A stretch of 64,000 bases of DNA from Pseudomonas denitrificans (nom. rej.). GTDB lineage: Bacteria; Pseudomonadota; Gammaproteobacteria; Pseudomonadales; Pseudomonadaceae. The notes beneath the pieces were generated by a model. That model saw nothing but the letters and a program-made list of their open reading frames with translations. It had not been told where the DNA came from and did no database searches. Location: positions 6,548,501 to 6,612,500 of the forward strand of contig NZ_CP043626.1 in the NCBI RefSeq assembly GCF_008807415.1, given 5' to 3'. This document shows, piece after piece, positions 29,862 to 42,676 of the stretch; position 1 is the first letter of the stretch, and every line of letters begins with the position of its first letter. The translations under genes and the position numbers were made by a program.

Positions 29862-30386
29862 CTAGAGATACGCGTTCTGGGCAGCTTCGAGGTTGCCCTG
29901 GGCGCGCAGGATCAGTTCGCAGAACTCGCGGGCGGCACCTTCGCCGCCACGGGCCTGGGTTACACCATCGGCGTGCTGACGGACGAAAGCGTCGCCGTTG
30001 GCGACTGCCATGCCGAGTCCTGCACGGCGAATGGCTGGCAGATCGGGCAGATCGTCGCCCAGGTAGGCGACTTCTTCATAGCCTAGACCCAGTTCGGCGA
30101 GCAACTCGTCGAGGGCGACCAGCTTGTCCTCGCGGCCCTGGAACAGGTGGTTGATGCCCAGGTTCTTCGCCCGGCGCTCGACCACCGGGCTCGAGCGGCC
30201 AGTGATGATCGCGGTGCGCACGCCGGAGTTCATCAGCATCTTGATGCCCTGGCCGTCCAGGGTATTGAAGGTCTTGAACTCGCCGCCGTCGGGCAGGAAG
30301 TAGAGCTTGCCGTCGGTGAGCACTCCATCGACGTCGAACACCGCCAGGCGGACCGCTTTCGCGCGTTGCAGCAGGTCGGCGGTCAT
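29862..30386 (-). CDS. kdsC: 3-deoxy-D-manno-octulosonate 8-phosphate phosphatase
   Basis: A 174-residue HAD phosphatase that removes phosphate from Kdo-8-phosphate in lipopolysaccharide precursor synthesis. The nucleophile motif is FDVDGVLTDG (D18, D20), with TGRSSPVVERRAKNLG and the closing YLGDDLPDLPAI. Length matches tetrameric KdsC. It abuts kdsD with no gap. Confidence 0.96.
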   Translation of the reverse strand: MTADLLQRAKAVRLAVFDVDGVLTDGKLYFLPDGGEFKTFNTLDGQGIKMLMNSGVRTAIITGRSSPVVERRAKNLGINHLFQGREDKLVALDELLAELGLGYEEVAYLGDDLPDLPAIRRAGLGMAVANGDAFVRQHADGVTQARGGEGAAREFCELILRAQGNLEAAQNAYL

Positions 30387-31361
30387 TCAGATGACTCCCG
30401 CGCGGGTCAGGTCGTGTACGTGCAGGACGCCGACCGGGTGATCCTTGTCGTCGACCACCACCAGTACGTTGATCTTGTGGTCGTCCATGATCTTCAGGGC
30501 TTCGGCGGCAAGCATGTCCGGGCGGGCGGTCTTGCCGTGCACGGTCATCACCTGGTCGATGGTCACCTGGCGCACGTCCAGACCCTTGTCCAGGGTGCGG
30601 CGCAGGTCGCCGTCGGTGAAGATCCCGGCCAGGCGGCCGTCCTCGCCGAGCACGATGGTCATGCCCAGGCCCTTGCGGGTCATTTCCAGCAGCGCGCCGC
30701 TGAGCGACGTGCCGGGGGAAACCTGCGGCAATGCTTCACCCACGTGCATGATGTTTTCCACTTTCAGCAACAATCGACGGCCCAGTGCGCCGCCCGGGTG
30801 CGAGAAGGCGAAGTCTTCGGCGGTGAAGCCGCGGGCTTCCAGCAGGGCGATGGCAAGCGCGTCACCGATCACCAGGGAAACCGTGGTGGAGGAGGTCGGC
30901 GCCAGGTTCAGCGAGCAGGCTTCATGCTCCACGCTGGCGTCGAGGTTGACCTCGGCGGCCTTGGCCAGCGGCGACTCGGCGTTGCCGGTCATGCTGACCA
31001 GGGTGATGCCCAGGCGCTTGATCAACGGCAGCAGGGTGATGATTTCGGCGGTGGAGCCGGAGTTGGACAGGGCCAGGACGACGTCGTCCTTGGTGATCAT
31101 GCCCATGTCGCCGTGGCTGGCCTCGGCCGGGTGCACGAAGAAGGACGGGGTGCCGGTGCTGGCCAGGGTGGCGGCGATCTTGCGGGCGATGTGCCCGGAC
31201 TTGCCCATGCCGACCACGACCACGCGGCCCTTGCAGGCCAGCAGAAGCTCGCAGGCCAGGGAGAAATCGGCGCCGATGCGCGGCAGCAGCGCGTCCACCG
31301 AGTCTCGCTCGAGGCGGATAGTGCGTTGTGCCGACTGGATGAAATCGTGTTTCTGGCTCAT
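30387..31361 (-). CDS. kdsD: Arabinose-5-phosphate isomerase
   Basis: A 324-residue enzyme that converts ribulose-5-phosphate to arabinose-5-phosphate, the first step toward Kdo. It has an SIS domain (GRVVVVGMGKSGHI, LALSNSGSTAEI, HPGGALGRRLL) followed by two CBS domains (about residues 205-324). The start is set at ATG 31361 (MSQKHDFIQSAQRTI), the conserved start; an open frame extends 24 codons upstream. It heads the kdsD-kdsC-lptC-lptA-lptB run and is divergent from mlaF. Confidence 0.95.
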   Translation of the reverse strand: MSQKHDFIQSAQRTIRLERDSVDALLPRIGADFSLACELLLACKGRVVVVGMGKSGHIARKIAATLASTGTPSFFVHPAEASHGDMGMITKDDVVLALSNSGSTAEIITLLPLIKRLGITLVSMTGNAESPLAKAAEVNLDASVEHEACSLNLAPTSSTTVSLVIGDALAIALLEARGFTAEDFAFSHPGGALGRRLLLKVENIMHVGEALPQVSPGTSLSGALLEMTRKGLGMTIVLGEDGRLAGIFTDGDLRRTLDKGLDVRQVTIDQVMTVHGKTARPDMLAAEALKIMDDHKINVLVVVDDKDHPVGVLHVHDLTRAGVI

Positions 31362-31394
31362 GTTCGAAAGGCGCGGGGCAAAATGAAGTGCGAG

Positions 31395-31400
31395 ATTATA
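31395..31400 (-). promoter_or_regulatory. Candidate -10 element for kdsD
   Basis: A perfect TATAAT on the minus strand, 34 bases upstream of the kdsD ATG. No good -35 hexamer is seen at 16-18 bases, so it may need an activator or be fortuitous. Confidence 0.35.
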
Positions 31401-31487
31401 ACGGGAAAGCGGCAAAGGCTTCATCACTGGCATCTCAATGTTGAGCGCATTTTGCTGAACTGAGCCTTAACAGTGGCTTAGCAGCCC

Positions 31488-31517
31488 TTGGGGCGTGGCT
31501 TCGCGGGGTGTTATAGT
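31488..31517 (+). promoter_or_regulatory. Candidate promoter of the mla operon
   Basis: TATAGT (31512-31517, 5 of 6 to consensus) preceded at 18 bases by TTGGGG (31488-31493). It would give a leader of about 75 bases before mlaF. Confidence 0.35.
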
Positions 31518-31599
31518 TCGCGGCCGTTCGGCCTGCCGCGCCGTGTTTCTGCCGTGTGACAGACGGGGCAACGGACAGCGCCGTGATGAAAGGAGTTCT

Positions 31600-32409
31600 A
31601 TGAGCACCAATGACCAATACGCGGTCGAGCTGAAGGGCCTGAGCTTCAAGCGTGGCACGCGTAAGATTTTCGATAACGTGGACATCCGCATTCCACGCGG
31701 CAAGGTCACCGGGATCATGGGGCCGTCGGGTTGTGGCAAGACCACCCTGTTGCGACTGATCGCCGCCCAGCTGCGTCCGGCGAGCGGTGAAGTGTGGGTC
31801 AATGGCCAGAACCTCCCCACGCTGGGGCGCAGCGATCTGTTCGACATGCGCAAGCAGTTTGGCGTGCTGTTCCAGAGCGGCGCGCTGTTCACTGACCTCG
31901 ATGTCTTCGAGAACGTGGCCTTCCCGCTGCGCGTGCACACCGAACTGCCCGAGGACATGATCCGCGACATCGTGCTGATGAAGTTGCAGGCCGTTGGCCT
32001 GCGCGGAGCGGTCGAGCTGATGCCCGATGAGCTGTCCGGCGGCATGAAGCGTCGCGTGGCGCTGGCCCGCGCCATCGCGCTGGACCCGCAGATCCTGATG
32101 TACGACGAGCCTTTCGTGGGCCAGGACCCGATCGCCATGGGCGTACTGGTGCGCCTGATCCGCCTGCTCAACGATGCCCTGGGGATCACCAGCATCGTGG
32201 TGTCCCACGACCTCGCGGAAACCGCGAGCATCGCCGACTACATCTATATCGTCGGCGACGGCCGCGTGCTCGGTCACGGAACGCCGGCTGACCTGCAGGG
32301 TCTCGATGATCCGCGGGTTCGTCAGTTCATGAAGGGCATCCCGGATGGTCCGGTGCCGTTCCACTATCCTGCTCGCGATTACCGCGCCGACCTGCTGGGA
32401 GAACGTTGA
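31600..32409 (+). CDS. mlaF: Mla phospholipid transport ATPase
   Basis: A 269-residue ABC ATPase of the inner-membrane MlaFEDB complex, which moves phospholipids between the membranes to maintain outer-membrane asymmetry. Walker A is GPSGCGKTT, the signature is [15 protein letters not shown], and Walker B is [13 protein letters not shown], the YDEPF variant typical of MlaF. The start ATG 31600 has AGGAG with 4-base spacing. It is first of mlaFEDCB and overlaps mlaE by one base. Confidence 0.96.
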   Translation: MSTNDQYAVELKGLSFKRGTRKIFDNVDIRIPRGKVTGIMGPSGCGKTTLLRLIAAQLRPASGEVWVNGQNLPTLGRSDLFDMRKQFGVLFQSGALFTDLDVFENVAFPLRVHTELPEDMIRDIVLMKLQAVGLRGAVELMPDELSGGMKRRVALARAIALDPQILMYDEPFVGQDPIAMGVLVRLIRLLNDALGITSIVVSHDLAETASIADYIYIVGDGRVLGHGTPADLQGLDDPRVRQFMKGIPDGPVPFHYPARDYRADLLGER

Positions 32410-33206
32410 TGCGCAAGACTTCACCGCTCGAGCGAGTTCGCCTGCTCGGGCGCGCGGGCCTCGATGTCCTCGAATCGCTGGGGCGTTCGACCCTGTTCCT
32501 GGTGCACACCATCTTCGGTCGCCGCGTGCACAGCGGCGCCTTCCAGCTGCTGATCAAGCAGCTGTATTCGGTTGGCGTGCTGTCGCTGGCGATCATTGTC
32601 GTCTCCGGCCTGTTCATCGGCATGGTGCTGGCCCTGCAGGGCTACAACATCCTGGCGAGCTACGGCTCCGAGCAGGCGGTCGGCCAGATGGTCGCGCTGA
32701 CGCTGCTGCGTGAACTGGGGCCGGTGGTGACCGGTCTGTTGTTCGCCGGGCGTGCGGGGTCCGCGCTGACCGCCGAGATCGGCAACATGAAATCCACCGA
32801 GCAGCTGTCCAGCCTGGAGATGATCGGCGTCGACCCGCTCAAGTACATCATCGCTCCGCGCCTGTGGGCAGGCTTCATCTCGATGCCGCTGCTGGCAGCT
32901 ATCTTCAGTGTCGTCGGCATCTGGGGCGGAGCCCTGGTCGCCGTGGACTGGCTGGGTGTGTATGACGGTTCGTACTGGTCGAACATGCAGAACAGCGTGC
33001 AGTTCACCAAGGACATTCTCAATGGCGTGATCAAGAGTGTGGTGTTCGCCTTCGTCGTGACCTGGATCGCCGTGTTCCAGGGCTATGACTGCGAGCCCAC
33101 CTCCGAGGGGATCAGCCGCGCCACCACCCGTACCGTTGTGTATGCCTCCCTGGCCGTGCTGGGGCTGGACTTCATCCTGACCGCCTTGATGTTTGGAGAC
33201 TTCTGA
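32409..33206 (+). CDS. mlaE: Mla transport permease
   Basis: A 265-residue inner-membrane permease with about five membrane segments. Characteristic MlaE motifs are [41 protein letters not shown] split around residues 100-125, and [16 protein letters not shown]. The start is ATG 32409, overlapping the mlaF stop; the TTG one codon earlier (32406) is the alternative. Its stop overlaps mlaD. Confidence 0.96.
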   Translation: MRKTSPLERVRLLGRAGLDVLESLGRSTLFLVHTIFGRRVHSGAFQLLIKQLYSVGVLSLAIIVVSGLFIGMVLALQGYNILASYGSEQAVGQMVALTLLRELGPVVTGLLFAGRAGSALTAEIGNMKSTEQLSSLEMIGVDPLKYIIAPRLWAGFISMPLLAAIFSVVGIWGGALVAVDWLGVYDGSYWSNMQNSVQFTKDILNGVIKSVVFAFVVTWIAVFQGYDCEPTSEGISRATTRTVVYASLAVLGLDFILTALMFGDF

Positions 33207-33679
33207 TGCAAACCCGCACCCTGGAAATCGGTGTAGGCCTGTTCATTCTGGCCGGCCTGCTGGCCCTGCTGCTGCTGGCCCTGCGTGTCAGCGGACTGAC
33301 CATCGGCAATTCGGGCGATACCTACAAGCTGTATGCCTACTTCGACAACATTGCCGGCGTCACCGTGCGTGGCAAGGTCACCATGGCTGGCGTCACCATC
33401 GGCAAGGTCACTGCGGTAGACCTGGACCATGACAGCTATCGTGGTCGTGTGACCATGGAGATCAATCGCCAGGTCAACAACCTGCCGGACGACTCCACCG
33501 CTTCCATCCTGACCGCCGGCCTGCTGGGCGAGAAGTACATCGGCATCAGCGTCGGTGGTGATGAAGAGCTGCTGAAGGAAGGCGATACCATCAAGGACAC
33601 CCAGTCGGCACTCGTGCTGGAAGACCTGATCGGCAAGTTCCTGCTGAATTCGGTCAACAAAGACGACTCGAAGAAATGA
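33206..33679 (+). CDS. mlaD: Mla phospholipid-binding MCE-domain protein
   Basis: A 157-residue MCE protein: one N-terminal membrane helix (GLFILAGLLALLLLALRV) then a single MCE beta-barrel (YAYFDNIAGVTVRGKVTMAGV; ILTAGLLGEKYIGISVGG). It forms the periplasmic hexameric ring on MlaFEB. The ATG overlaps the mlaE stop. Confidence 0.96.
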   Translation: MQTRTLEIGVGLFILAGLLALLLLALRVSGLTIGNSGDTYKLYAYFDNIAGVTVRGKVTMAGVTIGKVTAVDLDHDSYRGRVTMEINRQVNNLPDDSTASILTAGLLGEKYIGISVGGDEELLKEGDTIKDTQSALVLEDLIGKFLLNSVNKDDSKK

Positions 33680-33690
33680 GGACTCACTCC

Positions 33691-34338
33691 ATGTTGAAAA
33701 CCTTGCGCCGTGGCTTCCTGGTTCTGCTCGCGATCCTGCCGCTGTTCGCCCAGGCCGAGCAGACCGCCCAGCAGGTCGTGCAGCAGACCGTCGACAGCCT
33801 GCTGTCGGACCTGAAGACCAACAAGGCCAGCTACAAGGCCAATCCCCAGGCGTTCTACGACACCCTGAACCGCATTCTCGGCCCGGTCGTGGATTCCGAG
33901 GGCATCGCCAAGGGCGTGATGACCGTCAAGTACTCCCGCCAGGCGACTCCGGAGCAGGTCAAGCGCTTCGAGGAAACCTTCAAGAACAGCCTGTTCCAGT
34001 TCTACGGCAACGCGCTGCTGGAGTACGACAACCAGGACATCCGCGTGCTGAACACTGGCAAGCAGGAGCAGGATCGCGCTTCGGTGAACATGGAAGTGGT
34101 CGGTGGCAGTGGCGCCGTCTATCCGGTGCAGTACACCATGGTCAAGCAGGGCAGCGACTGGCGTCTGCGTAACGTGATCATCAACGGCATCAACATCGGC
34201 AAGCTGTTCCGTGACCAGTTCGCCGATTCCATGCAGAAGAACCGCAACGACCTGGAAGCCACCATCGCCGGCTGGGGCCAGGTGGTCGCCAAGGCCAAGG
34301 ACGCTGCCAAGGGCCAGCCGGAAGGCGGCGCAGAATGA
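33691..34338 (+). CDS. mlaC: Mla periplasmic phospholipid carrier
   Basis: A 215-residue exported lipid carrier: signal peptide ending FAQAEQ, then the MlaC fold (PVVDSEGIAKGVMTVKYSRQATPEQ; VQYTMVKQGSDWRLRNVIINGINIG). It shuttles phospholipid between MlaA in the outer membrane and MlaD. The start is ATG 33691 with GAGGA upstream; ATG 33676 would add five residues before the signal peptide. It overlaps mlaB by 4 bases. Confidence 0.95.
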   Translation: MLKTLRRGFLVLLAILPLFAQAEQTAQQVVQQTVDSLLSDLKTNKASYKANPQAFYDTLNRILGPVVDSEGIAKGVMTVKYSRQATPEQVKRFEETFKNSLFQFYGNALLEYDNQDIRVLNTGKQEQDRASVNMEVVGGSGAVYPVQYTMVKQGSDWRLRNVIINGINIGKLFRDQFADSMQKNRNDLEATIAGWGQVVAKAKDAAKGQPEGGAE

Positions 34339-34643
34339 GTCAGGGCAGTATCACGGAGCGTAGCGAGGGCGAGTTGGCCCTCGCCGGCGTGCTGGACTAC
34401 AGCACCGGCCCCGCGCTGCGTCAGCAGGGCGCTCGGCTGATCGCTTCGAGCAAGGCCGGCGCGCTGCGCCTGGACTGTTCGGCGGTGGAGCACTCCAGCA
34501 GCGTCGGATTGTCGCTGCTGCTGTCCTACACCCGTGATGCGCGCAAGGCCGGCAAGACGCTGCAGATTTCCGGCCTGCCCAAGGACATGCAGGAAATCGC
34601 CAAGGTTGGCGAGCTCCTGGAGATTCTGCCGTTACAGCATTGA
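34335..34643 (+). CDS. mlaB: STAS-domain protein MlaB
   Basis: A 102-residue STAS domain protein that binds MlaF and stabilises the transporter. The STAS core is visible as LRLDCSAVEHSSSVGLSLLL, with S/T residues at the regulatory turn, followed by LQISGLPKDMQEIAKVGEL. It is the last gene of the mla operon and is followed by a terminator. Confidence 0.93.
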   Translation: MSQGSITERSEGELALAGVLDYSTGPALRQQGARLIASSKAGALRLDCSAVEHSSSVGLSLLLSYTRDARKAGKTLQISGLPKDMQEIAKVGELLEILPLQH

Positions 34644-34672
34644 AACACTGAAAGGGCCCTCCGTCCGCGACT

Positions 34673-34707
34673 TCCCCTGCCGGGGTTCGCAGGCGGGGGG
34701 CTTTTTT
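34673..34707 (+). terminator. Terminator of mlaFEDCB
   Basis: CCCCTGC pairs imperfectly with GCAGGCGGGG across the loop CGGGGTTC, followed by six T residues at 34702-34707. Confidence 0.65.
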
Positions 34708-34753
34708 GTATCATGGCCGACCCGCGCGCGTAGGGCGCCGAACGAGGTTGAGC

Positions 34754-36281
<1,528 letters not shown>

Positions 36282-36295
36282 GGCTGAGCCAGACC

Positions 36296-36931
36296 ATGCT
36301 GACGATTGCCCTGTCCAAGGGCCGTATCCTCGACGACACCCTGCCGCTGCTTGCAGCGGCGGGCATCGTGCCGACCGAGAATCCGGACAAGAGCCGCAAG
36401 CTGATCATCCCCACCACCCTCGATGACGTGCGCCTGCTGATCGTGCGCGCCACCGACGTGCCTACCTACGTCGAGCACGGCGCTGCCGACCTCGGCGTCG
36501 CGGGCAAGGACGTGCTCATGGAGTACGGTGGCCAGGGCCTCTACGAGCCGCTGGACCTGAAGATCGCCAACTGCAAGCTGATGACCGCCGGTGCGGTCGG
36601 CGCGCCGGAACCCAAGGGGCGCCTGCGCGTGGCCACCAAGTTCGTCAATGTCGCCAAGCGCTACTACGCCGAACAGGGCCGCCAGGTCGACGTGATCAAG
36701 CTGTACGGCTCCATGGAGCTGGCACCGCTGGTCGGCCTCGCCGACAAGATCATCGACGTGGTCGACACCGGCAACACCCTGCGTGCAAACGGCCTGGAAC
36801 CCCAGGAAATGATCGCGCACATCAGCTCGCGCCTGGTTGTGAACAAAGCCTCGATGAAGATGCAGCACGCGCGCATCCAGGCCCTGATCGACACCCTGCG
36901 CGAAGCGGTGGAGTCTCGACACCGGGCGTAA
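36296..36931 (+). CDS. hisG: ATP phosphoribosyltransferase, short form
   Basis: A 211-residue catalytic subunit for the first step of histidine synthesis (ATP + PRPP to phosphoribosyl-ATP). Motifs are [27 protein letters not shown], and [15 protein letters not shown] (PRPP site). It lacks the C-terminal regulatory domain of the long form, so it should need HisZ, encoded elsewhere. The start is ATG 36296; the upstream open frame reaches into murA. Confidence 0.96.
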   Translation: MLTIALSKGRILDDTLPLLAAAGIVPTENPDKSRKLIIPTTLDDVRLLIVRATDVPTYVEHGAADLGVAGKDVLMEYGGQGLYEPLDLKIANCKLMTAGAVGAPEPKGRLRVATKFVNVAKRYYAEQGRQVDVIKLYGSMELAPLVGLADKIIDVVDTGNTLRANGLEPQEMIAHISSRLVVNKASMKMQHARIQALIDTLREAVESRHRA

Positions 36932-37055
36932 TTTCCCGCGCGGCCTCCCCGCCGCGCCCGCCTATCCGTGTCATAGCCAAATTTTCTCGGGTGCCCGCAC
37001 GGAAGGCTTGATAGTCTTGCGGCGCCCGAGATCATGCCAATTAAAGAGGCCAGCT

Positions 37056-38375
37056 ATGACCGCACCCTTCGCTATCCGTCGACTCAACGCCGCCGATCCG
37101 GACTTCGCGCGTCATCTGGACCATCTGCTCTCCTGGGAAAGCGTGTCCGACGAGTCGGTGAACCAGCGCGTCCTGGACATCATCGCCGACGTGCGCAAGC
37201 GCGGTGACGCCGCCGTGGTCGAGTTCACCCAGCGCTTCGACGGTGTCGATGCCAAGACCATGGCCGACCTGATCCTTCCGCGCGAGCGCCTGGAACTGGC
37301 CCTGACCCGTATCACCCCGGCCCAGCGCGAAGCCCTGGAAGTTGCCGCCGAACGCGTGCGCAGCTACCACGAGAAGCAGAAGCAGGATTCCTGGCGCTAC
37401 ACCGAAGCTGACGGCACCGTGCTCGGCCAGCAGGTCACCCCGCTGGACCGCGCCGGCCTGTACGTGCCGGGCGGCAAGGCGTCCTACCCGTCGTCCGTGC
37501 TGATGAACGCCATTCCGGCCAAGGTCGCCGGCGTTGCCGAAGTGGTGATGGTGGTGCCGACCCCGCGTGGCGAGATCAACGAGATCGTCCTGGCGGCGGC
37601 CTGCATCGCCGGCGTCGACCGCGTCTTCACCATCGGCGGCGCCCAGGCCGTGGCCGCGCTGGCATACGGTACCGAGAGCGTGCCGCAGGTGGACAAGATC
37701 GTCGGCCCGGGCAACATCTATGTCGCCACCGCCAAGCGCCATGTGTTCGGCCAGGTCGGCATCGACATGATCGCCGGCCCCTCCGAAATCCTCGTGGTCT
37801 GCGACGGCGGCACCGATCCGGACTGGATCGCCATGGACCTGTTCTCCCAGGCCGAGCACGACGAGGACGCCCAGTCGATCCTGGTCAGCCCGGACGCCGC
37901 TTTCCTCGACAAGGTCGCCGCGAGCATCGAGAAGCTGCTGCCGACCATGGAACGCGCCGAGATCATTCGCACGTCGCTGACCAATCGTGGCGCGCTGATC
38001 CTCGTCGCCGATCAGGAACAGGCCTGCCAGGTCGCCAACCGCATCGCCCCGGAACACCTGGAGCTGTCGGTGGCCGACCCGGAAAGCTGGCTGCCGAAGA
38101 TTCGCCACGCTGGTGCCATCTTCATGGGCCGCTACACCGCCGAGGCGCTGGGCGACTACTGTGCCGGGCCGAACCACGTGCTGCCGACCTCCGGCACCGC
38201 ACGCTTCTCCTCGCCGCTGGGCGTGTATGACTTCCAGAAGCGCTCCTCGATCATCTTCTGCTCCGCGCCGGGCGCTTCCGAGCTGGGCAAGACCGCCTCG
38301 ATCCTGGCCCGTGGCGAGTCGCTGACCGCCCACGCGCGCAGCGCCGAATTCCGCATTCTGGACAAGGGTGAGTAA
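37056..38375 (+). CDS. hisD: Histidinol dehydrogenase
   Basis: A 439-residue zinc enzyme that oxidises histidinol to histidine in two steps with NAD. Zinc/active-site residues lie in [14 protein letters not shown] and in [10 protein letters not shown]. Other conserved blocks are [22 protein letters not shown] (cut by position 150-170) and [16 protein letters not shown]. The start is ATG 37056 behind AGAGG; an in-frame ATG at 37008 is unlikely. It is 124 bases from hisG and 3 bases from hisC. Confidence 0.97.
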   Translation: MTAPFAIRRLNAADPDFARHLDHLLSWESVSDESVNQRVLDIIADVRKRGDAAVVEFTQRFDGVDAKTMADLILPRERLELALTRITPAQREALEVAAERVRSYHEKQKQDSWRYTEADGTVLGQQVTPLDRAGLYVPGGKASYPSSVLMNAIPAKVAGVAEVVMVVPTPRGEINEIVLAAACIAGVDRVFTIGGAQAVAALAYGTESVPQVDKIVGPGNIYVATAKRHVFGQVGIDMIAGPSEILVVCDGGTDPDWIAMDLFSQAEHDEDAQSILVSPDAAFLDKVAASIEKLLPTMERAEIIRTSLTNRGALILVADQEQACQVANRIAPEHLELSVADPESWLPKIRHAGAIFMGRYTAEALGDYCAGPNHVLPTSGTARFSSPLGVYDFQKRSSIIFCSAPGASELGKTASILARGESLTAHARSAEFRILDKGE

Positions 38376-38378
38376 CCG

Positions 38379-39434
38379 ATGAGCAAGTTCTGGAGTCCCT
38401 TCGTCAAGGAACTGGTGCCCTACGTTCCGGGTGAGCAGCCGAAGCTGGCCAAACTGGTCAAGCTGAACACCAACGAGAACCCCTACGGCCCGTCGCCGAA
38501 GGTGGTCGCCGCGATCCAGGCCGAGCTGAACGACACGCTGCGCCTGTACCCGGACCCGAACGCCGATCGCCTGAAGCAGACCATCGCCGAGTACCACGGC
38601 GTGAAGACCTCCCAGGTCTTCGTCGGCAACGGTTCGGACGAAGTCCTGGCTCACGCCTTCCACGCGCTGTTCCAGCACGGCAAGCCGCTGCTGTTCCCGG
38701 ACGTGACCTACAGCTTCTATCCGGTCTACTGCGGCCTCTACGGCATCGACTTCGAAGCCCTGCCGCTGGACGAGCAGTTCCAGATTCGTGTCGAGGATTA
38801 CGCGCGTCCGAGCGGCGGCATCATCTTCCCCAACCCCAACGCGCCCACCGGCTGCCTGCTGCCGCTCGAAGCCATCGAGCGCCTGCTGCAAGCGAGCCCG
38901 GACAGCGTGGTGCTGGTGGACGAGGCCTACGTCGACTTCGGTGGCGAGACCGCGATTTCCCTGGTCAGCCGTTACCCTAACCTGCTGGTGGCGCAGACCC
39001 TGTCCAAGTCCCGTTCGCTGGCGGGCCTGCGGGTCGGCTTCGCGGTTGGCCACGAAGACCTGATCGAAGCGCTGGAGCGGGTGAAGAACAGCTTCAACTC
39101 CTATCCGCTGGATCGCCTGGCGCTGGCCGGCGCGGTGGCGTCCTTCGAGGACCAGGCCTATTTCGAACAGACCTGCAACGCGGTTATCCACAGCCGCGAA
39201 AAGCTGGTGGCCGAGCTCAAGACCCTGGGCTTCGAGGTACTGCCGTCGGCGGCGAACTTCATCTTCGCCCGCCATCCGCAGCGCGACGGCGCAGAACTGG
39301 CCGCGGCCTTGCGCGAGGAGGGCGTGATCGTGCGTCACTTCAAGCAGCAGCGGATCAACCAGTTCCTGCGCATCAGCATCGGCACCGAGGAGCAGAACCA
39401 GGCTCTGATCGATGCCCTGCGGCTGAAGCTGTAA
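38379..39434 (+). CDS. hisC: Histidinol-phosphate aminotransferase
   Basis: A 351-residue PLP-dependent class I/II aminotransferase for histidine synthesis. The PLP lysine is K210 in [24 protein letters not shown], the substrate loop, and [11 protein letters not shown], with the PLP Asp/Tyr, are present. It closes the hisG-hisD-hisC group and is followed by a strong terminator. Confidence 0.96.
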   Translation: MSKFWSPFVKELVPYVPGEQPKLAKLVKLNTNENPYGPSPKVVAAIQAELNDTLRLYPDPNADRLKQTIAEYHGVKTSQVFVGNGSDEVLAHAFHALFQHGKPLLFPDVTYSFYPVYCGLYGIDFEALPLDEQFQIRVEDYARPSGGIIFPNPNAPTGCLLPLEAIERLLQASPDSVVLVDEAYVDFGGETAISLVSRYPNLLVAQTLSKSRSLAGLRVGFAVGHEDLIEALERVKNSFNSYPLDRLALAGAVASFEDQAYFEQTCNAVIHSREKLVAELKTLGFEVLPSAANFIFARHPQRDGAELAAALREEGVIVRHFKQQRINQFLRISIGTEEQNQALIDALRLKL

Positions 39435-39450
39435 GGCATTCGCTGGAAAA

Positions 39451-39478
39451 GAAAACGGCGCCTTCGGGCGCCGTTTTT
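39451..39478. terminator. Bidirectional terminator between hisC and algW
   Basis: The perfect stem ACGGCGCC/GGCGCCGT with loop TTCG is flanked by AAAA on the left and TTTTT on the right, so it can serve both converging genes. Confidence 0.85.
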
Positions 39479-39503
39479 CATTGTTCTGGAAAAGAGAGCG
39501 GCA

Positions 39504-40652
<1,149 letters not shown>

Positions 40653-40765
40653 CGAAGAAAATCCTTGGGGTTGCTTGGCCGGGGGATGGCCGATAGGGTG
40701 GCGGCCATTATACGGGCGGCGAGCCAAGAAAATAGACGCTCGCAGCCGATGTTGGAGGAATTTCG

Positions 40766-41524
40766 ATGGCAATCGCACTGAGTACGCTGGTCGAGGAAGC
40801 GGACCGTTTTCTCGACGCGGCGAAGATCCAGGATTACTGCCCCAACGGCCTGCAGGTCGAGGGCCGTCCGCAGGTGCGCCGTATCGTTTCCGGTGTCACC
40901 GCCAGCCAGGCGCTGCTGGATGCTGCCGTGGAAGCAGGCGCCGATGTGGTGCTGGTCCACCACGGCTATTTCTGGAAGGGCGAGGATGCCCGCGTGGTGG
41001 GCATGAAGCAGCGTCGCCTGAAGACCCTGCTGAACAACGACATCAGCCTGCTGGCCTATCACCTGCCACTGGATCTTCACGGCGAAGTGGGCAATAACGT
41101 GCAACTGGGTCGCCAGCTCGGCTTCGAGATCGAAGGGCCGCTGGAGCCGGGTAATCCGCGCTCCATCGTGCTGGTCGGCTCGCTCGCCGAACCCATGCTG
41201 CCGAGCGATCTGGCCCTGCATGTGCGCGACGTGCTGGGCCGCGAGCCGCTGTTGGTGGATGGCGGCCAGCCGATCCGCCGCATCGCCTGGTGTACCGGTG
41301 GCGCCCAGGGCTACATCGATCAGGCGATTGCCGCTGGCGTCGATGCCTACCTGACCGGCGAAGTCTCCGAGCAGACCGTGCACAGCGCGCGGGAGAACGG
41401 CATCAGCTTCATCGCTGCCGGCCACCACGCCACTGAGCGCTACGGCGTGCAGGCGCTGGGGGATTACCTGGCCAGGCGCTTCGCCATCGAGCACCTGTTC
41501 ATCGATTGCCCGAACCCGGCCTGA
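40766..41524 (+). CDS. Nif3-like dinuclear metal centre protein
   Basis: A 252-residue Nif3/YbgI family protein. Metal ligands lie in LVHHGYFWKG and GHHATERYG, with DICPNG-like YCPNGLQVEG near the start. The fold is a toroidal hexamer with a di-metal site; some relatives act as GTP cyclohydrolase type 2, but the physiological role is unclear. GGAGGAA lies 8 bases before the ATG. Confidence 0.92.
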   Translation: MAIALSTLVEEADRFLDAAKIQDYCPNGLQVEGRPQVRRIVSGVTASQALLDAAVEAGADVVLVHHGYFWKGEDARVVGMKQRRLKTLLNNDISLLAYHLPLDLHGEVGNNVQLGRQLGFEIEGPLEPGNPRSIVLVGSLAEPMLPSDLALHVRDVLGREPLLVDGGQPIRRIAWCTGGAQGYIDQAIAAGVDAYLTGEVSEQTVHSARENGISFIAAGHHATERYGVQALGDYLARRFAIEHLFIDCPNPA

Positions 41525-41537
41525 TTTTCCGGTGCCA

Positions 41538-41569
41538 TGAAAAAGCCGGCTCGTCGAGCCGGCTTTTTT
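41538..41569. terminator. Bidirectional terminator between nif3-like gene and mltB
   Basis: The stem AGCCGGCTCG/CGAGCCGGCT (41544-41564) is flanked by AAAAA and TTTTTT. Confidence 0.85.
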
Positions 41570-41578
41570 GTGTGCGCC

Positions 41579-42676
41579 TCAGCGGTAGCCGTGGCGCTGG
41601 CGGTCGACCGCCTTGCCCAGCTCCCACACCGCCATGGCGTAGTGCGTGCTGTGGTTGTAGCGGGTGATCACGTAGAAGTTCGGCAGGCCGTACCAGTACT
41701 GGTAGGTGTTGCCCATGTCCAGGCGCAGCAGGCTGGCGCTCTGATGGTTACCCAGCGAGCCCTGCGGACGCAGCCCGGCGTTTGCCAGTACGCTGATGGG
41801 GTACTGGGTCTTGAAGCCGTCTTCCAGCGAGCGCGCCTGGCCGATCGCCGGGATTGCCACCGCGTCCCCAGTCACCCAGCCGTGCTGCTTGAAGTAGTTG
41901 GCCACGCTGCCGATGGCATCCCGCGGGTTCCACAGGTCGCGGTGACCGTCGCCGTCGAAGTCCACCGCGTATTTTGTGAACGAGGAGGGCATGAACTGCC
42001 CGTAGCCCATGGCGCCGGCGTAGGAGCCGCGCATCTCCAGCGGATTGTCGCCTTCCTTGCGTGCCTGCAGGAGGAACTGCTCCAGCTCGCCGCTGAAGAA
42101 CTCGGCGCGGCGCGGGTAGGAGAAGGAGAGGGTGGCCAGCGCGTCGATGATCCGCGTCTTGCCCATCACGCGGCCCCAGCGGGTTTCCACGCCGATGATG
42201 CCGACGATGATTTCCGGCGGCACGCCATAGGTGCGTGAGGCGCGCTGCAGGTCGGCTTCGTACTGGTCCCAGAACTGCACGCCCTTCTGTACGTTGTCCG
42301 GGGTGATGAACTTCTTCCGGTAGCGTAGCCACGCGCCATTCGGGCCGCTGGGCGGGGTGTAGGTCGGCGCCTGGCGGTCCATCAGGCGGATCACCCAGTC
42401 CAGCTCGCGGGTCTGGGCGAACAGGTCCTGAAGGTCCTGGCGGTTGAAGTTGTGCTGGCTCACCATGCGGTCGATGAAGCGCTGGGCACTGGCGTTGCCG
42501 GCGAAATCGCCGCGCAGCGGGGTAATCGGCTGCACCGAGCCGAACGCCGGATGGGCGCTGGGCGTGATCAGGGTCGGCGTCTTCGGCTTCTGGGCCGGCT
42601 GCGGGGCGGGAGTCGGTTTGCTGCTGCACGCGGAGATGAGGACAAGCAGGGGCAGGGCGAAAGCGATGCGGCGCAT
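41579..42676 (-). CDS. mltB: Membrane-bound lytic murein transglycosylase B
   Basis: A 365-residue lipoprotein with lipobox LISAC (Cys17) and a proline-rich linker. The MltB-family catalytic domain has E164 in IIGVETRWGR; other blocks are YAGAMGYGQFMPSSFTKYAVDFDGDG and SVANYFKQHGW. It cleaves glycan strands to 1,6-anhydro-MurNAc products at the outer membrane. The C-terminal MGNTYQYWYGLPNFYVITRYNHS block is complete. It converges on the nif3-like gene. Confidence 0.95.
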   Translation of the reverse strand: MRRIAFALPLLVLISACSSKPTPAPQPAQKPKTPTLITPSAHPAFGSVQPITPLRGDFAGNASAQRFIDRMVSQHNFNRQDLQDLFAQTRELDWVIRLMDRQAPTYTPPSGPNGAWLRYRKKFITPDNVQKGVQFWDQYEADLQRASRTYGVPPEIIVGIIGVETRWGRVMGKTRIIDALATLSFSYPRRAEFFSGELEQFLLQARKEGDNPLEMRGSYAGAMGYGQFMPSSFTKYAVDFDGDGHRDLWNPRDAIGSVANYFKQHGWVTGDAVAIPAIGQARSLEDGFKTQYPISVLANAGLRPQGSLGNHQSASLLRLDMGNTYQYWYGLPNFYVITRYNHSTHYAMAVWELGKAVDRQRHGYR